From Myxococcales bacterium (lineage in GTDB: Bacteria > Myxococcota_A > Polyangia > Polyangiales > Polyangiaceae): a stretch of 64,000 bases of DNA. Positions 40,123-48,500 of the stretch are shown here, one piece after another. Position 1 is the stretch's first letter. Each line of letters starts with the position of its first letter. The DNA lies in NCBI GenBank assembly GCA_016712525.1, contig JADJQX010000006.1, forward strand, positions 124,001 to 188,000, given 5' to 3'. The notes under the pieces were generated by a model. It searched no databases. It saw nothing but the letters and a program-made list of their open reading frames with translations, and was not told where the DNA came from. Position numbers and translations under genes: made by a program.

Positions 40123-41505
40123 ATGATCGATGAGCGTCTCAAGAATCTCCGCGGTGCGAGCCGGCGTGACTTCATCAAGTGGTCGACGGTCATGGCCGCC
40201 GCCCTTGGCCTCGAGCGGTCGAAGATGTTCGACGTGTTGAACGACACCGCGGGCTCGGCGATGGCCGACTCGGCGGCGATTCGTCCCACCGCGTTCACCA
40301 TCTTCCAGCACGAAGGAAACGGCGGTCTCGCCAACTTCCAGCTGCTCTTCCCCCAGACGCGTGTCGCGACGGGCAACAACCCCGCGTACCCGTTCCACGC
40401 GATGGGCAAGGCCATCAAGGTCGAGGGCACGAACAAGGACATGTACGTCGCGCCCGAGATGGCGAACGCCATCAAGTCCGCGAAGTACCCGTTCACCGCC
40501 TTCATGTGCGGCCGAAACGAGACCCACACGGGCAACCCGACCTCGACGAACAACCTCGGTGGCGCAGGCAGCTTGCTCGCGAACACCGCGGCCATTCAGC
40601 AGAAGGTCCCCACGCTGCTCCCGTTCATCGCGGTCGGCAACATCACCTTCGGCACGGCCGATGGCGCGCCCGCCCCGGCCCTCGTCGCCAACGCCGGCGG
40701 CATGGTCGATCTCTTCAACAGCAACGCCTCCAAGACGCTGCTCAACACCCCCAAGAACGCCGGCCTCGCCGAGGCCTACTACAAGGCCTTCTTGAACCTG
40801 AACGCGGCCTCGAACCGCGCGACCATGGTCCGCGGGAACGAAATCGGCCGCGTGTCGATGAACCTCCTCGGCAAGAACCTCGCGGCGCAGCTCCAGCCGA
40901 CCACGGCCGACCGCGCCCTCTTCGGTCTCAACAACGCCGGTGTGCCCGCCGCGGCGATGAACGTCGGCAACGCCATCATCACGGCGATCAAGGCGTTCGG
41001 TCTCGGCCTCAGCGCCGGCGTGGCCATCTCGGGCTTCCGCAACGACCCGCACGGCATGTTCGCCAACGGCGACGCGCAGGCGCAGGGCGTGGCGAAGGCG
41101 ATGGGCGACGTGCTCGACGGCATGTTCAAGATGGCGAAGGCCACTCCGGACCCGGCGTCGACCACGAAGACCATCCTCGACAGCCTCGTGTGGGCCGTCT
41201 TCGGTGACACGCCGAAGTCGTACACCGCGCGCGGCGGTTGGCCCGACGGCTCGGCGATGGGCTCCAACATGCTGATCGCCTACGGCGCTGGCTTCTTGAA
41301 GACCGGCTGGTTCGGCGGCCTCGGCGCTCAGGACAACCAGGTCGACGGCTTCGACCCGGCTACCGGAAACGCGGCCCCGTACGACCAGAACGCCACGGGC
41401 CTCGCGGCTTCGGCCGCCGTGGCCTACGCGGTCGCGAAGGGCGACGCGCGCGCGGTGAACGCTCGTGTCGACATGGCGGGCCTCACGAACCTCGTCGTCA
41501 TCTGA
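40123..41505 (+). CDS. Tat-exported DUF1501-like protein
   Basis: A 460-residue protein beginning with S-R-R-D-F-I-K-W, a twin-arginine signal, though the following hydrophobic stretch is short (V-M-A-A-A-L-G-L). The body resembles DUF1501 proteins (alkaline-phosphatase-like fold) in its start F-Q-H-E-G-N-G-G and the G-R-N-E-T-H-T-G segment; the metal-site residues of sulfatases are not clear. In other bacteria DUF1501 genes accompany DUF1549/cytochrome genes, as here. GAAGGAG precedes ATG 40123. The last gene of the cassette; a terminator follows. The substrate is unknown. Confidence 0.75.
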   Translation: MIDERLKNLRGASRRDFIKWSTVMAAALGLERSKMFDVLNDTAGSAMADSAAIRPTAFTIFQHEGNGGLANFQLLFPQTRVATGNNPAYPFHAMGKAIKVEGTNKDMYVAPEMANAIKSAKYPFTAFMCGRNETHTGNPTSTNNLGGAGSLLANTAAIQQKVPTLLPFIAVGNITFGTADGAPAPALVANAGGMVDLFNSNASKTLLNTPKNAGLAEAYYKAFLNLNAASNRATMVRGNEIGRVSMNLLGKNLAAQLQPTTADRALFGLNNAGVPAAAMNVGNAIITAIKAFGLGLSAGVAISGFRNDPHGMFANGDAQAQGVAKAMGDVLDGMFKMAKATPDPASTTKTILDSLVWAVFGDTPKSYTARGGWPDGSAMGSNMLIAYGAGFLKTGWFGGLGAQDNQVDGFDPATGNAAPYDQNATGLAASAAVAYAVAKGDARAVNARVDMAGLTNLVVI

Positions 41506-41524
41506 CGTAAGAGGTAAGTCGAGC

Positions 41525-41563
41525 GACGGGCGGTCCCTGAAGAGGCCGCCCGTCTGCTTTTTG
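41525..41563 (+). terminator. Rho-independent terminator after the DUF1501-like gene
   Basis: GACGGGCGG (41525-41533) pairs with CCGCCCGTC (41546-41554), followed by TGCTTTTTG. It ends the 36885-41505 operon before the convergent minus-strand gene. Confidence 0.8.
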
Positions 41564-41633
41564 TGCGCTCGCGCTCCGAGGCCGAATCGTCGTCCTCGTA
41601 CCGACCCAGGGCGCTCTCGGCCGCCGCTCGCGG

Positions 41634-42452
41634 TCAGCGCAGCGGCACGTCGAGCGTGGTTTGCGGGAGGTAGGAGCCCTGGCCCGCGCCACACCCCGAG
41701 CCGAAGATCCGCGCCGAGACCTGGAGCGTCACCGTCGCTCGATCGCGGGAGGGCGCGAGCTGGAAGGTCAAGGAGGTCGACGAGAAGTCCACGCGGTAGT
41801 TGAGCCCCCACCGGTTGTAGAGAGCTTCGAGCTCGCGGCTCTCGGCGAAGGTCGCGAGGCCCGAGGGGGCGACCAGGGCGCAGGCCGACGTGCTCGCCCC
41901 CACGAGGCAAACGCGCTCCGAACCGGCGGCGGTTGCGAGCGTCACCGTGACGGGCGCGCTCGCCGACGCGGCTGTCTCGGCGAAGCAGCAGCTGCCACCT
42001 GCGTTGAAGCCGAGCGGGGTGGACGTGCTCGAACCTGCGGGGCACGTCTTCGCGGGGGAGTTGGGGGGGCTCGCTTGCCCCACGTAGGCGAACCGCCGAA
42101 AGGCGATGGGGACCGGGAGCTCCCCCATGGCGATGATGGTCCCCGCGTCTGCCCAGGCGTCGGGGGAGGCGTCGAGGGCGCCATCGAGACCGGCGTCACC
42201 TCCGCCCGTCGAAGAGTCTACGCCGGCGTCCTGGCGCGGGTCGGGCGCCGATCCGTCGGGGGGTGGGGCCGTCGGGCTCGCCGCGTCGGTCGAGGGGGAA
42301 GGGTAGGCGGCGTCGATCCGAGCGAGCGGCTCGAACGGTTCGTCGACGGTCGGGTCCGGCGCCGCAGGGGCGCAGGCGGTGGGCATGGCGAGGAGCGTGA
42401 GCTGGAGGGCGAGACCGCCGAGGGCGGCGCCGCGCAGGGAGAGGTTATTCAC
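41634..42452 (-). CDS. Lipoprotein with Asp/Ala/Gly-rich linker, function unknown
   Basis: A 272-residue protein. GTG 42452 gives a typical lipoprotein signal with lipobox P-T-A-C (about Cys26). A linker of about 80 residues rich in Asp, Ala, Gly and Pro follows, then a beta-rich domain with three cysteines close together (G-G-S-C-C-F; V-C-L-V; A-C-A-L) and one near the end. An upstream in-frame ATG at 42548 would add 32 residues that spoil the signal. Typical of the many polyangial surface lipoproteins; I cannot assign a role. Downstream of the MATE gene on the same strand, 120 bases away. Confidence 0.72.
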   Translation of the reverse strand: MNNLSLRGAALGGLALQLTLLAMPTACAPAAPDPTVDEPFEPLARIDAAYPSPSTDAASPTAPPPDGSAPDPRQDAGVDSSTGGGDAGLDGALDASPDAWADAGTIIAMGELPVPIAFRRFAYVGQASPPNSPAKTCPAGSSTSTPLGFNAGGSCCFAETAASASAPVTVTLATAAGSERVCLVGASTSACALVAPSGLATFAESRELEALYNRWGLNYRVDFSSTSLTFQLAPSRDRATVTLQVSARIFGSGCGAGQGSYLPQTTLDVPLR

Positions 42453-42572
42453 ACGCTTGTTACGCAAACGCCCGGGCGGGGTCGCGCCGTCTCTACGAAA
42501 ATTCCATGCGCGTCCGTAGCCGCGATGGCTCCTGGGACGGCTCTCCACGTGACGCGAACGCCGATCCGGCGT

Positions 42573-44090
42573 TCAGGGGCGAGCTTCGCCGACGGCCTCG
42601 TCGTGGGCTTCGGGCGCGGGTGGTTCGTGTTTGTCCGTCTCGGCTTCGGGGGGCGCGTCGTGCGCACGGCCCTCGGCGACCCAGTGCCCTCGCAGGTACA
42701 CGGCGCCGTACGCCAGCGCGCCCGCGAACGCGGTGGCCGCGACACACTGGAAGAGGCCGAGCAGGCTCACCTTCAGGACGAGCACCGCGACGAGGCACAC
42801 GGGGAACTGGAACGCGAGCAGCACGCCCACGTCGACGCGGAAGGCCGTTTTTGCGGCCTTCGCGGCGGTGATCGCGTTGCCCAGCACGACGCCGATGCCG
42901 AGGCCGACGTAGCTCTTTCCGACGATGCGGAGGTAGTCGAGGCCGATCGCGACGGGCGCGTCTTCTTTGCCGAAGAAGCGCAGCACGTGCTCGCCGTAGT
43001 ACCCGAGCAGCACGAAGAACGCGACGTTCATGAGGGCGTCGTACGCGGCCGCCACGAGGCCCGCGCGTTTGGCCCGCGCGTCTTGGTGCGCGCCGAGGTT
43101 CTGCCCGACGAACGTCTGCGCGGCGCCGCCCCAGCCCATCGCCACGAAGAGCGCCACCGAGTCGACCCGGAAGACGAGCCCCATCGCGGTGGTCGCCGTC
43201 TGATCGGCCTCGGTCGAGTAGAACCGGGCGACGAGCGAATTGACGAGCAACATCGCGGTGATGCGCAGGACGAACTGCGCGCTCGTCGGCCACGCGAGGC
43301 GCATGAGCTCGCGGATCTCTTTGCGGTCGGGCCTTCGCGCCTCGGGCTTGGGGACGACGTCGAACCTTCGCGTGAGCACGAAGAAGCTCGGCACGAGGAC
43401 GAGCGCCCGCGCGATGACCGTGGCCCACGCCGCGCCCGGCATCCCCATGGCCGGCACGCCGAACGTGCGCGCGATGCCCCCCGCGAAGCCGAGCGCGCCC
43501 TCGGGGGGCGTCGGGCCGAAGAGGCACAGCACGGCGAACACGACGTTCAGCACATTTCCGAGGACGAGCAGCGCGACGGGCGTCTTCGAGGATCCGAGCG
43601 CCCGTTGGATGCTCGTGACCTGGAGCAGCATGAACATGGTGCCGCTGCCCGCGAGGATGACCCGCAGGTACTTGGTGGCCACGTCCGCGGCGGCGCCCTT
43701 CAGGCCGATGACACCCGACACGATGGGGCCCGCGAAGAGGCCGAGCACGCCGAAGAGCGCCGACAAAAAGCCCACGACGATGAAGGACTGCCAGGCGGTG
43801 CGTTTGACGGCCTCGACGTCCCCTTTGCCGCGGTGGTTCGCGACGATCGTGGCGGCGGCCGTGGACACTCCGTAGCTGAAGATGGTGCCGACGGCCGCGA
43901 GCTGGTCGCACACACCGAGCGCGCCGATCGCCGGGCCGACCTCGGCCTTCGGGAGCTGCGCGATGAGGTACGCGTCGACCAGGTTGAAGGTGGTCTGGAG
44001 GATCGCGCCGATCGCGAGCGGGATCCCGAAACGGAACACCTCCCACGCCAGCGGCCCCTCGAGGATGCGCTTCTGCGCGCGGTCGACCAT
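42573..44090 (-). CDS. MATE-family efflux transporter
   Basis: A 505-residue membrane protein with 12 hydrophobic helices in two similar halves, as in MATE/MatE multidrug and lipid-type transporters. The first half begins G-I-P-L-A-I-G-A-I-L-Q-T-T-F-N-L-V-D, the typical MATE helix 1 motif; the second half begins near residue 250 (L-A-W-P-T-S-A-Q-F-V-L-R). A charged tail of about 30 residues rich in Glu/Pro/His ends the protein. ATG 44090 follows GGCGAG. Drug or metabolite export by Na+ or H+ antiport is the default; the neighbourhood raises lipid-headgroup flipping as a guess. Confidence 0.92.
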   Translation of the reverse strand: MVDRAQKRILEGPLAWEVFRFGIPLAIGAILQTTFNLVDAYLIAQLPKAEVGPAIGALGVCDQLAAVGTIFSYGVSTAAATIVANHRGKGDVEAVKRTAWQSFIVVGFLSALFGVLGLFAGPIVSGVIGLKGAAADVATKYLRVILAGSGTMFMLLQVTSIQRALGSSKTPVALLVLGNVLNVVFAVLCLFGPTPPEGALGFAGGIARTFGVPAMGMPGAAWATVIARALVLVPSFFVLTRRFDVVPKPEARRPDRKEIRELMRLAWPTSAQFVLRITAMLLVNSLVARFYSTEADQTATTAMGLVFRVDSVALFVAMGWGGAAQTFVGQNLGAHQDARAKRAGLVAAAYDALMNVAFFVLLGYYGEHVLRFFGKEDAPVAIGLDYLRIVGKSYVGLGIGVVLGNAITAAKAAKTAFRVDVGVLLAFQFPVCLVAVLVLKVSLLGLFQCVAATAFAGALAYGAVYLRGHWVAEGRAHDAPPEAETDKHEPPAPEAHDEAVGEARP

Positions 44091-44313
44091 CGTCTCGCCA
44101 CGTAGCACTTTCCTGGCCCGCGCGCGCCCTCGGAGTGGGGACCTCCGTTCGACACCCCCTGCGAACGTGGGTTGACGGTTTAGTGGTTGAACCAGTACAC
44201 AGGTTGGGTGACATTCGGACCCTCGGCCGACCCGCAACCCCAAGAAACCCGCGATTCTGCGGGGGTACCGGGTGTGGAGCGCCCGGGGCATAGCCGCTGC
44301 AAAGGCAGGAATC

Positions 44314-45048
44314 GTGAGCCCCGAGCCCCACTCCTCCACGTTCCCGGCCCCCTCCACCGTCGTGCTCGCGGGTGCGCGCTCTGCGTCGTCCCCCGAGCTC
44401 CCGGGCGCCCCGCCGAAGCTCCGGGAGTCGCTCTTGGTGACCGTGATCTCGGTGGCCGCGATGGTGGGCCTCTACTCGGGCCTCGACGCGCGCAACACGC
44501 GCCTGCTCGCGGCGGGGGAGACGCTCTTCACGCCGCTCACCCCGCTCGACGCGGCCATCCCGCTCTTCGTGCCGTTCGTGTGGATCTACTACACGTATTT
44601 CCCCCTCACGCTGTCGCTCCACGTGGTGACGCACACGCGGCGCGAGTGGCTCTACGAGGCGCTCTCGGGCTACCTGTTGCTGGCGGTCACGGGCTTCTGC
44701 TTCTTCGCGCTCGTGCCCTCGCAGATGCCTCAGCCGAGCCTCGCCGCGTGCGCCTCGGCCGACTGCCGCGCGCTCGATCTCATGTACCGCTCGGACGACG
44801 GCTTCCACGCGTTCCCGAGCATGCACGTGGCCTACAGCGTGTATGTTGCACTGTTTTTCCGCGATCATGCGCCGAAGAAGGCGTGGCTCCCCACCCTGCT
44901 CGCGCTCGCGATCGCCGCGTCGACGCTGCTCTGCAAGCGGCACTTCGTGGTCGACGTGCCGGTGGGCGCGCTGCTCGCGTTCGCGGCGCGGCCGATCGCT
45001 CGGCGCGTGCGAGGGGCGACGGCGCGCGTCTTCCGGTTCGCGGCCTGA
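44314..45048 (+). CDS. PAP2-superfamily membrane phosphatase/phosphotransferase
   Basis: A 244-residue polytopic protein with about six helices. The PAP2 signature is seen as F-P-S-M-H-V-A-Y and K-R-H-F-V-V-D-V-P, in which the two histidines and the aspartate are catalytic; the first motif (K-x6-R-P) is not evident, as in the PAP2_3/Aur1-like branch. GTG 44314 follows AGGCAGGA; an earlier in-frame GTG at 44272 would add 14 residues. Such enzymes dephosphorylate lipid phosphates or transfer headgroups between lipids. Its position before the phosphonolipid genes suggests it supplies diacylglycerol or a ceramide-type acceptor (inference). Confidence 0.82.
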   Translation: MSPEPHSSTFPAPSTVVLAGARSASSPELPGAPPKLRESLLVTVISVAAMVGLYSGLDARNTRLLAAGETLFTPLTPLDAAIPLFVPFVWIYYTYFPLTLSLHVVTHTRREWLYEALSGYLLLAVTGFCFFALVPSQMPQPSLAACASADCRALDLMYRSDDGFHAFPSMHVAYSVYVALFFRDHAPKKAWLPTLLALAIAASTLLCKRHFVVDVPVGALLAFAARPIARRVRGATARVFRFAA

Positions 45049-45109
45049 GGTCTCCGGCACACGCGCCCGGGCAGACTAGCAGCCCGTTGATTTTCTCCCG
45101 TCGGCCGCT

Positions 45110-45136
45110 CCCCCGTCGGGGACTTCCAAGGGTCGT
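45110..45136 (+). repeat. 27-bp direct repeat, copy 1
   Basis: Exact copy of 45181-45207, beginning CCCCCGTCGGGG and ending GGGTCGT; start-to-start distance 71 bases. Lies inside the MITE-like element. Confidence 0.9.
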
Positions 45137-45180
45137 CGCCGCCGCATCCCGACCGCCTTCGTTGCGATCCTCCGGTGCGT

Positions 45181-45207
45181 CCCCCGTCGGGGACTTCCAA
45201 GGGTCGT
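45181..45207 (+). repeat. 27-bp direct repeat, copy 2
   Basis: Exact copy of 45110-45136. Only two copies exist in the window, so this is not a CRISPR array. Confidence 0.9.
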
Positions 45208-45310
45208 GCTCACCTACAAAAGTAGGTTCCGCGCGCTCCTCGGATCGCGCCTCGGCGGGTCGGGCGCGGACGTCGAACGGCCTCGGTCCGAAAGATCAAC
45301 AGGCCGCTAG

Positions 45311-45631
45311 GCGCACCGAATACCGACGGATCTCGGGGCCTTGGGCCGGCGCGAACGTTCACGTCGTGTGCCGCGAAGGCGGTTGCGCGCCAAAACCCCT
45401 GAAATTCCGCGGAATATCGCCCCGGGGCCGCCGTTCTTTTGGCCGGGAGCGGGCACGTCGCTCGCGCGTGTTCCCCCGATGAATTGGTGCTATTCCGCTG
45501 CCCGGGTCCCGCCCGAAGCGCGCTCGAAAGGCGCGCGCGTCGAGCGCTCCCGGGTTCTATGCCGCGAAGCCATCGTCTGCGCGGCGATCGTTCCCCTCCC
45601 GTCCCGAGAGACCCTCTGCCACGAGGCCATC
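45311..45631. other. Leader region upstream of the phosphonate genes
   Basis: No gene is visible; an in-frame ATG at 45480 exists but the added residues look non-native. A perfect 12-bp palindrome ATTCCGCGGAAT lies at 45404-45415 and could be an operator. The promoter of the phosphonate operon should be here. Confidence 0.5.
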
Positions 45632-47260
45632 ATGTCGCAGCCGAAGCCCAAGAAGACCACGCAACTCAAGCACCTCGTCACGAGGCCCGAGCTCTCGTTC
45701 CTCATGGAGGCGCACAACGGCCTCTCGGCGAAGATCGCCGAAGAGGCGGGCTTCGAGGGCATCTGGGGTAGCGGCCTCTCGATCTCGGCGGCGCTCGGCT
45801 GCCGTGACAACAACGAGGCGAGCTGGACGCAGGTGCTCGAGGTCGTCGAGTTCATGGCCGACGCCACGACGATCCCGATCTTGCTCGACGGCGACACCGG
45901 CTACGGCAACTTCAACTCGATGCGCAGGCTCGTGAAGAAGCTCGAGCAGCGCGGCGTCGCGGGCGTCTGTATCGAGGACAAAATCTTCCCGAAGACGAAC
46001 AGCTTCATCCGCGGGAGCGCGCAGCCCCTCGCCGAGATCGACGAGTTCGCCGGCAAGATCAAGGCGGGCAAAGAGGCCCAGACCGACTCTGACTTCGTCA
46101 TCGTCGCGCGCGTCGAGGCGTTCATCGCGGGCTGGGGCCTCGAAGAGGCGCTGAAGCGCGGCGAGGCGTACCGCAAGGCCGGCGCCGACGCGATCCTCAT
46201 CCACTCGGCGCTCCGCTCCCCCGAGGAGATCCTCGCCTTCAAGAAGGAGTGGGGCGACAGGCTCCCCGTCGTGATCGTGCCGACGAAGTACTACTCGACG
46301 CCGACCGACGTGTTCCGCGACGCGGGCTTCTCCACGGTGATCTGGGCGAACCACGCGATGCGCTCGGCCATCACGGCCATGCAGAAGACCGTCAAGCAGA
46401 TTTACCAAGACCAGAGCCTCCTCAACGTGGAGAGCGAGGTCGTCACGGTGGCCGAGGTCTTCCGCCTCCAGGGCGAGGCCGAGCTCGAGCAGGCCGAGAA
46501 GCTCTACCTGCCGAAGCACGGCAAATCGACGCGCGCGATCGTGCTCGCGGCGTCGCGCGGGCAGGAGCTCGGCGACCTCACGAAGGACAAGCCCAAGGCC
46601 ATGCTCGACGTGAAGGGCCAGCCCATCCTCTCGCACATCGCGGCGACGTACCGCGAGGTGGGCGTGAAGGACATCACCGTCGTCCGCGGCTACAAAAAAG
46701 AGGCGTTCAACGTCACGAGCCTCTCGTACGTCGACAACGACGCCTACGAGTCGACGCAAGAGGTCGTGTCGCTCGCGCGCGCGAAGGACGCGCTCTCGGG
46801 GCAGACCGTGATCTCCTACGGGGACGTGCTCTTCAAGAAGTACATCGTCCAGGAGCTCACCGAGACGACCGACGACTTCGTCATCTGCGTCGACGCGGCC
46901 TGGCAGACGAGCCGCAACAAGGGCCGCTCGGCGGACTTCGTCACCTGCTCGCAGCCGAGCTCGAAGCGCGCCTTCTACGAGAAGGTCACCCTCAAGGACT
47001 TCGTCACCGACGGCGAACGCGCCGACGTGACCGGCGAGTGGATGGGCTTCCTCAAGGTGAGCGACGCGGGCGCCAAGGTGCTCAAGGCGACCCTCGAGAA
47101 GCTCGAGAAGGACGACAAGGCCCGCTTCGACACGATGAAGATCCCCGATCTCCTCCGCCAGCTCACGAAGGATGGCCACGAGGTGCGTGTACTCTACACG
47201 ACCGGCCACTGGCTCGACGTGGACGCCGTCGAGGACGTGGTGCTCGGCGCGAGCTTCTGA
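45632..47260 (+). CDS. aepX: Phosphoenolpyruvate mutase fused to a nucleotidyltransferase domain
   Basis: A 542-residue bifunctional protein. Residues 1-290 are a PEP mutase of the isocitrate-lyase superfamily: W45-G-S-G-L, D86-G-D88-T-G-Y-G for Mg and the mutase signature E115-D-K-I-F-P-K-T-N-S. This enzyme makes phosphonopyruvate, the C-P bond-forming step. Residues about 298-542 are an NTP-transferase fold (A-I-V-L-A-A-S-R-G-Q-E-L, then K-P-K-A-M-L-D-V) related to LicC/PntC cytidylyltransferases, but the usual G-x-G-x-R loop reads S-R-G-Q-E-L. Such fusions are known from phosphonate clusters, where the second domain is thought to activate the headgroup with CTP. ATG 45632 follows a CGAGG site. 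First gene of the pathway. Confidence 0.93.
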   Translation: MSQPKPKKTTQLKHLVTRPELSFLMEAHNGLSAKIAEEAGFEGIWGSGLSISAALGCRDNNEASWTQVLEVVEFMADATTIPILLDGDTGYGNFNSMRRLVKKLEQRGVAGVCIEDKIFPKTNSFIRGSAQPLAEIDEFAGKIKAGKEAQTDSDFVIVARVEAFIAGWGLEEALKRGEAYRKAGADAILIHSALRSPEEILAFKKEWGDRLPVVIVPTKYYSTPTDVFRDAGFSTVIWANHAMRSAITAMQKTVKQIYQDQSLLNVESEVVTVAEVFRLQGEAELEQAEKLYLPKHGKSTRAIVLAASRGQELGDLTKDKPKAMLDVKGQPILSHIAATYREVGVKDITVVRGYKKEAFNVTSLSYVDNDAYESTQEVVSLARAKDALSGQTVISYGDVLFKKYIVQELTETTDDFVICVDAAWQTSRNKGRSADFVTCSQPSSKRAFYEKVTLKDFVTDGERADVTGEWMGFLKVSDAGAKVLKATLEKLEKDDKARFDTMKIPDLLRQLTKDGHEVRVLYTTGHWLDVDAVEDVVLGASF

Positions 47261-47351
47261 GGCTCTCCACGGGGCGCGGTGTGGCATGGCCCCCGCGCCC
47301 CGGCTCGATTTTTGGCGTCGCGCGACGCCGTTACTCTCACGACGAGGACGC

Positions 47352-48500
47352 ATGATCACTGCCGAGAGCTTCATTCAGGCCGCGAAGGGCCACGGGTTTT
47401 CCCTCTATACGGGCGTGCCTTGCTCGTACCTGAAGCCGTTCATCAACTACGTGATCGACGCCGAGGACCTCGAGTACGTCGGCGCGACGAACGAGGGCGA
47501 CGCGGTGGCGATCGCCTCGGGGGCGGAGCTCGGCGGCAAGCGCGCCGTGGTCATGTTCCAGAACTCGGGCTTCGGCAACACGGTGAACCCGCTCACCTCG
47601 CTGAACATGATCTTCGACATCCCGTGCCTCGTGATCACCACGCTGCGCGGCGAGCCCGGCGGCCCGAAGGACGAGCCGCAGCACGCGCTCATGGGCCAAA
47701 TCACGACGGGGCTCTTCGACCTGATGCGCATCCCGTGGGAGTACTTCCCCACCGAGGAGAGCGAGGTCGCCCCGGTGCTCGAGCGCGCGACGAAGCACAT
47801 GAACGAGAAGAAGCAGCCGTACGGCCTCGTCATGAAGAAAGACAGCGTCGCGCCGCACAAGCTCAAGACGAAGGCCGAGCCTCGTGACGTGCACGCGGCG
47901 CAGCTCGCGGCGTCGTTCACGTGGCCCAAGGAGCGCCCCTCGCGCACCGAGGTGCTCACGGCCGTGCAGAAGTCGCTCCGCCCCGGGGACGTGGTCGTCG
48001 CGACGACGGGCCACACGGGCCGCGAGCTCTACGCCCTCGAGGACAAACCGAACCAGCTCTACATGGTGGGCAGCATGGGCTGCGCCGGCAGCTTCGGGCT
48101 CGGCCTCGCGCTCGCGCAGCCGAACCGACGCGTGATCGTGCTCGACGGCGACGGGGCCGCGCTCATGCGCCTCGGCGCGCTCGCGACGATCGGCTTCGAG
48201 CGCCCGAAGAACCTGCTCCACATCCTGCTCGACAACGAGCTCCACGAGTCGACGGGTGGGCAGTCCACGGTGTCGCACTCGGTCGACTCGGCGCTCGTCG
48301 CGGCTGCCTCGGGCTACCCGAAGGTGCTGCGCGTCCCCACGACGGACGGCGTCGCTTCGCTCGTCGCCGGCGAGACCAGCGAGCTTACGTTCGCGCACGT
48401 GAAGACGCGGCCCGGCTCGCCCGAGGACCTCCCTCGCCCCACCGTCACGCCGGTGCAGGTGAAGGATCGCATGATCGCGTGGATGAAGGAGAACCCGTGA
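47352..48500 (+). CDS. aepY: Phosphonopyruvate decarboxylase (TPP-dependent)
   Basis: A 382-residue single-subunit enzyme, the usual length of phosphonopyruvate decarboxylases. The N-terminal half holds the Pyr domain with the catalytic Glu (N-E-G-D-A-V-A-I-A-S-G). The C-terminal half has the TPP motif G-D-G-A-A-L-M-R-L-G...L-L-D-N (about 266-294). It converts phosphonopyruvate to phosphonoacetaldehyde and so pulls the unfavourable mutase reaction forward. ATG 47352, with GAGGACG before it, is chosen over earlier in-frame starts inside the spacer. Its stop overlaps the transaminase start codon by one base. Confidence 0.94.
   Translation: MITAESFIQAAKGHGFSLYTGVPCSYLKPFINYVIDAEDLEYVGATNEGDAVAIASGAELGGKRAVVMFQNSGFGNTVNPLTSLNMIFDIPCLVITTLRGEPGGPKDEPQHALMGQITTGLFDLMRIPWEYFPTEESEVAPVLERATKHMNEKKQPYGLVMKKDSVAPHKLKTKAEPRDVHAAQLAASFTWPKERPSRTEVLTAVQKSLRPGDVVVATTGHTGRELYALEDKPNQLYMVGSMGCAGSFGLGLALAQPNRRVIVLDGDGAALMRLGALATIGFERPKNLLHILLDNELHESTGGQSTVSHSVDSALVAAASGYPKVLRVPTTDGVASLVAGETSELTFAHVKTRPGSPEDLPRPTVTPVQVKDRMIAWMKENP

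Larger units (their letters stand above)
45076..45310. mobile_element. MITE-like element of 235 bp with terminal inverted repeats
   Basis: CTAGCAGCCCGTTGAT at the left end is mirrored by ATCAACAGGCCGCTAG at the right (14 of 16 positions pair). The ends are bordered by TA dinucleotides, as in IS630/Tc1-type targets. No transposase is encoded. Inside are two exact 27-bp direct repeats. A non-autonomous element or a worn IS remnant. Confidence 0.6.

Noticed and set aside
41661..44105. Plus-strand frame of 814 codons opposite the MATE gene
   Set aside because: Arg/Glu/His-rich antisense reading; the MATE helices on the minus strand are unmistakable.
45110..45207. Two identical 27-bp repeats as a CRISPR array
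   Set aside because: Only two copies exist, the DNA between them shows no further repeat, and no cas genes are present; they sit inside a MITE-like element.
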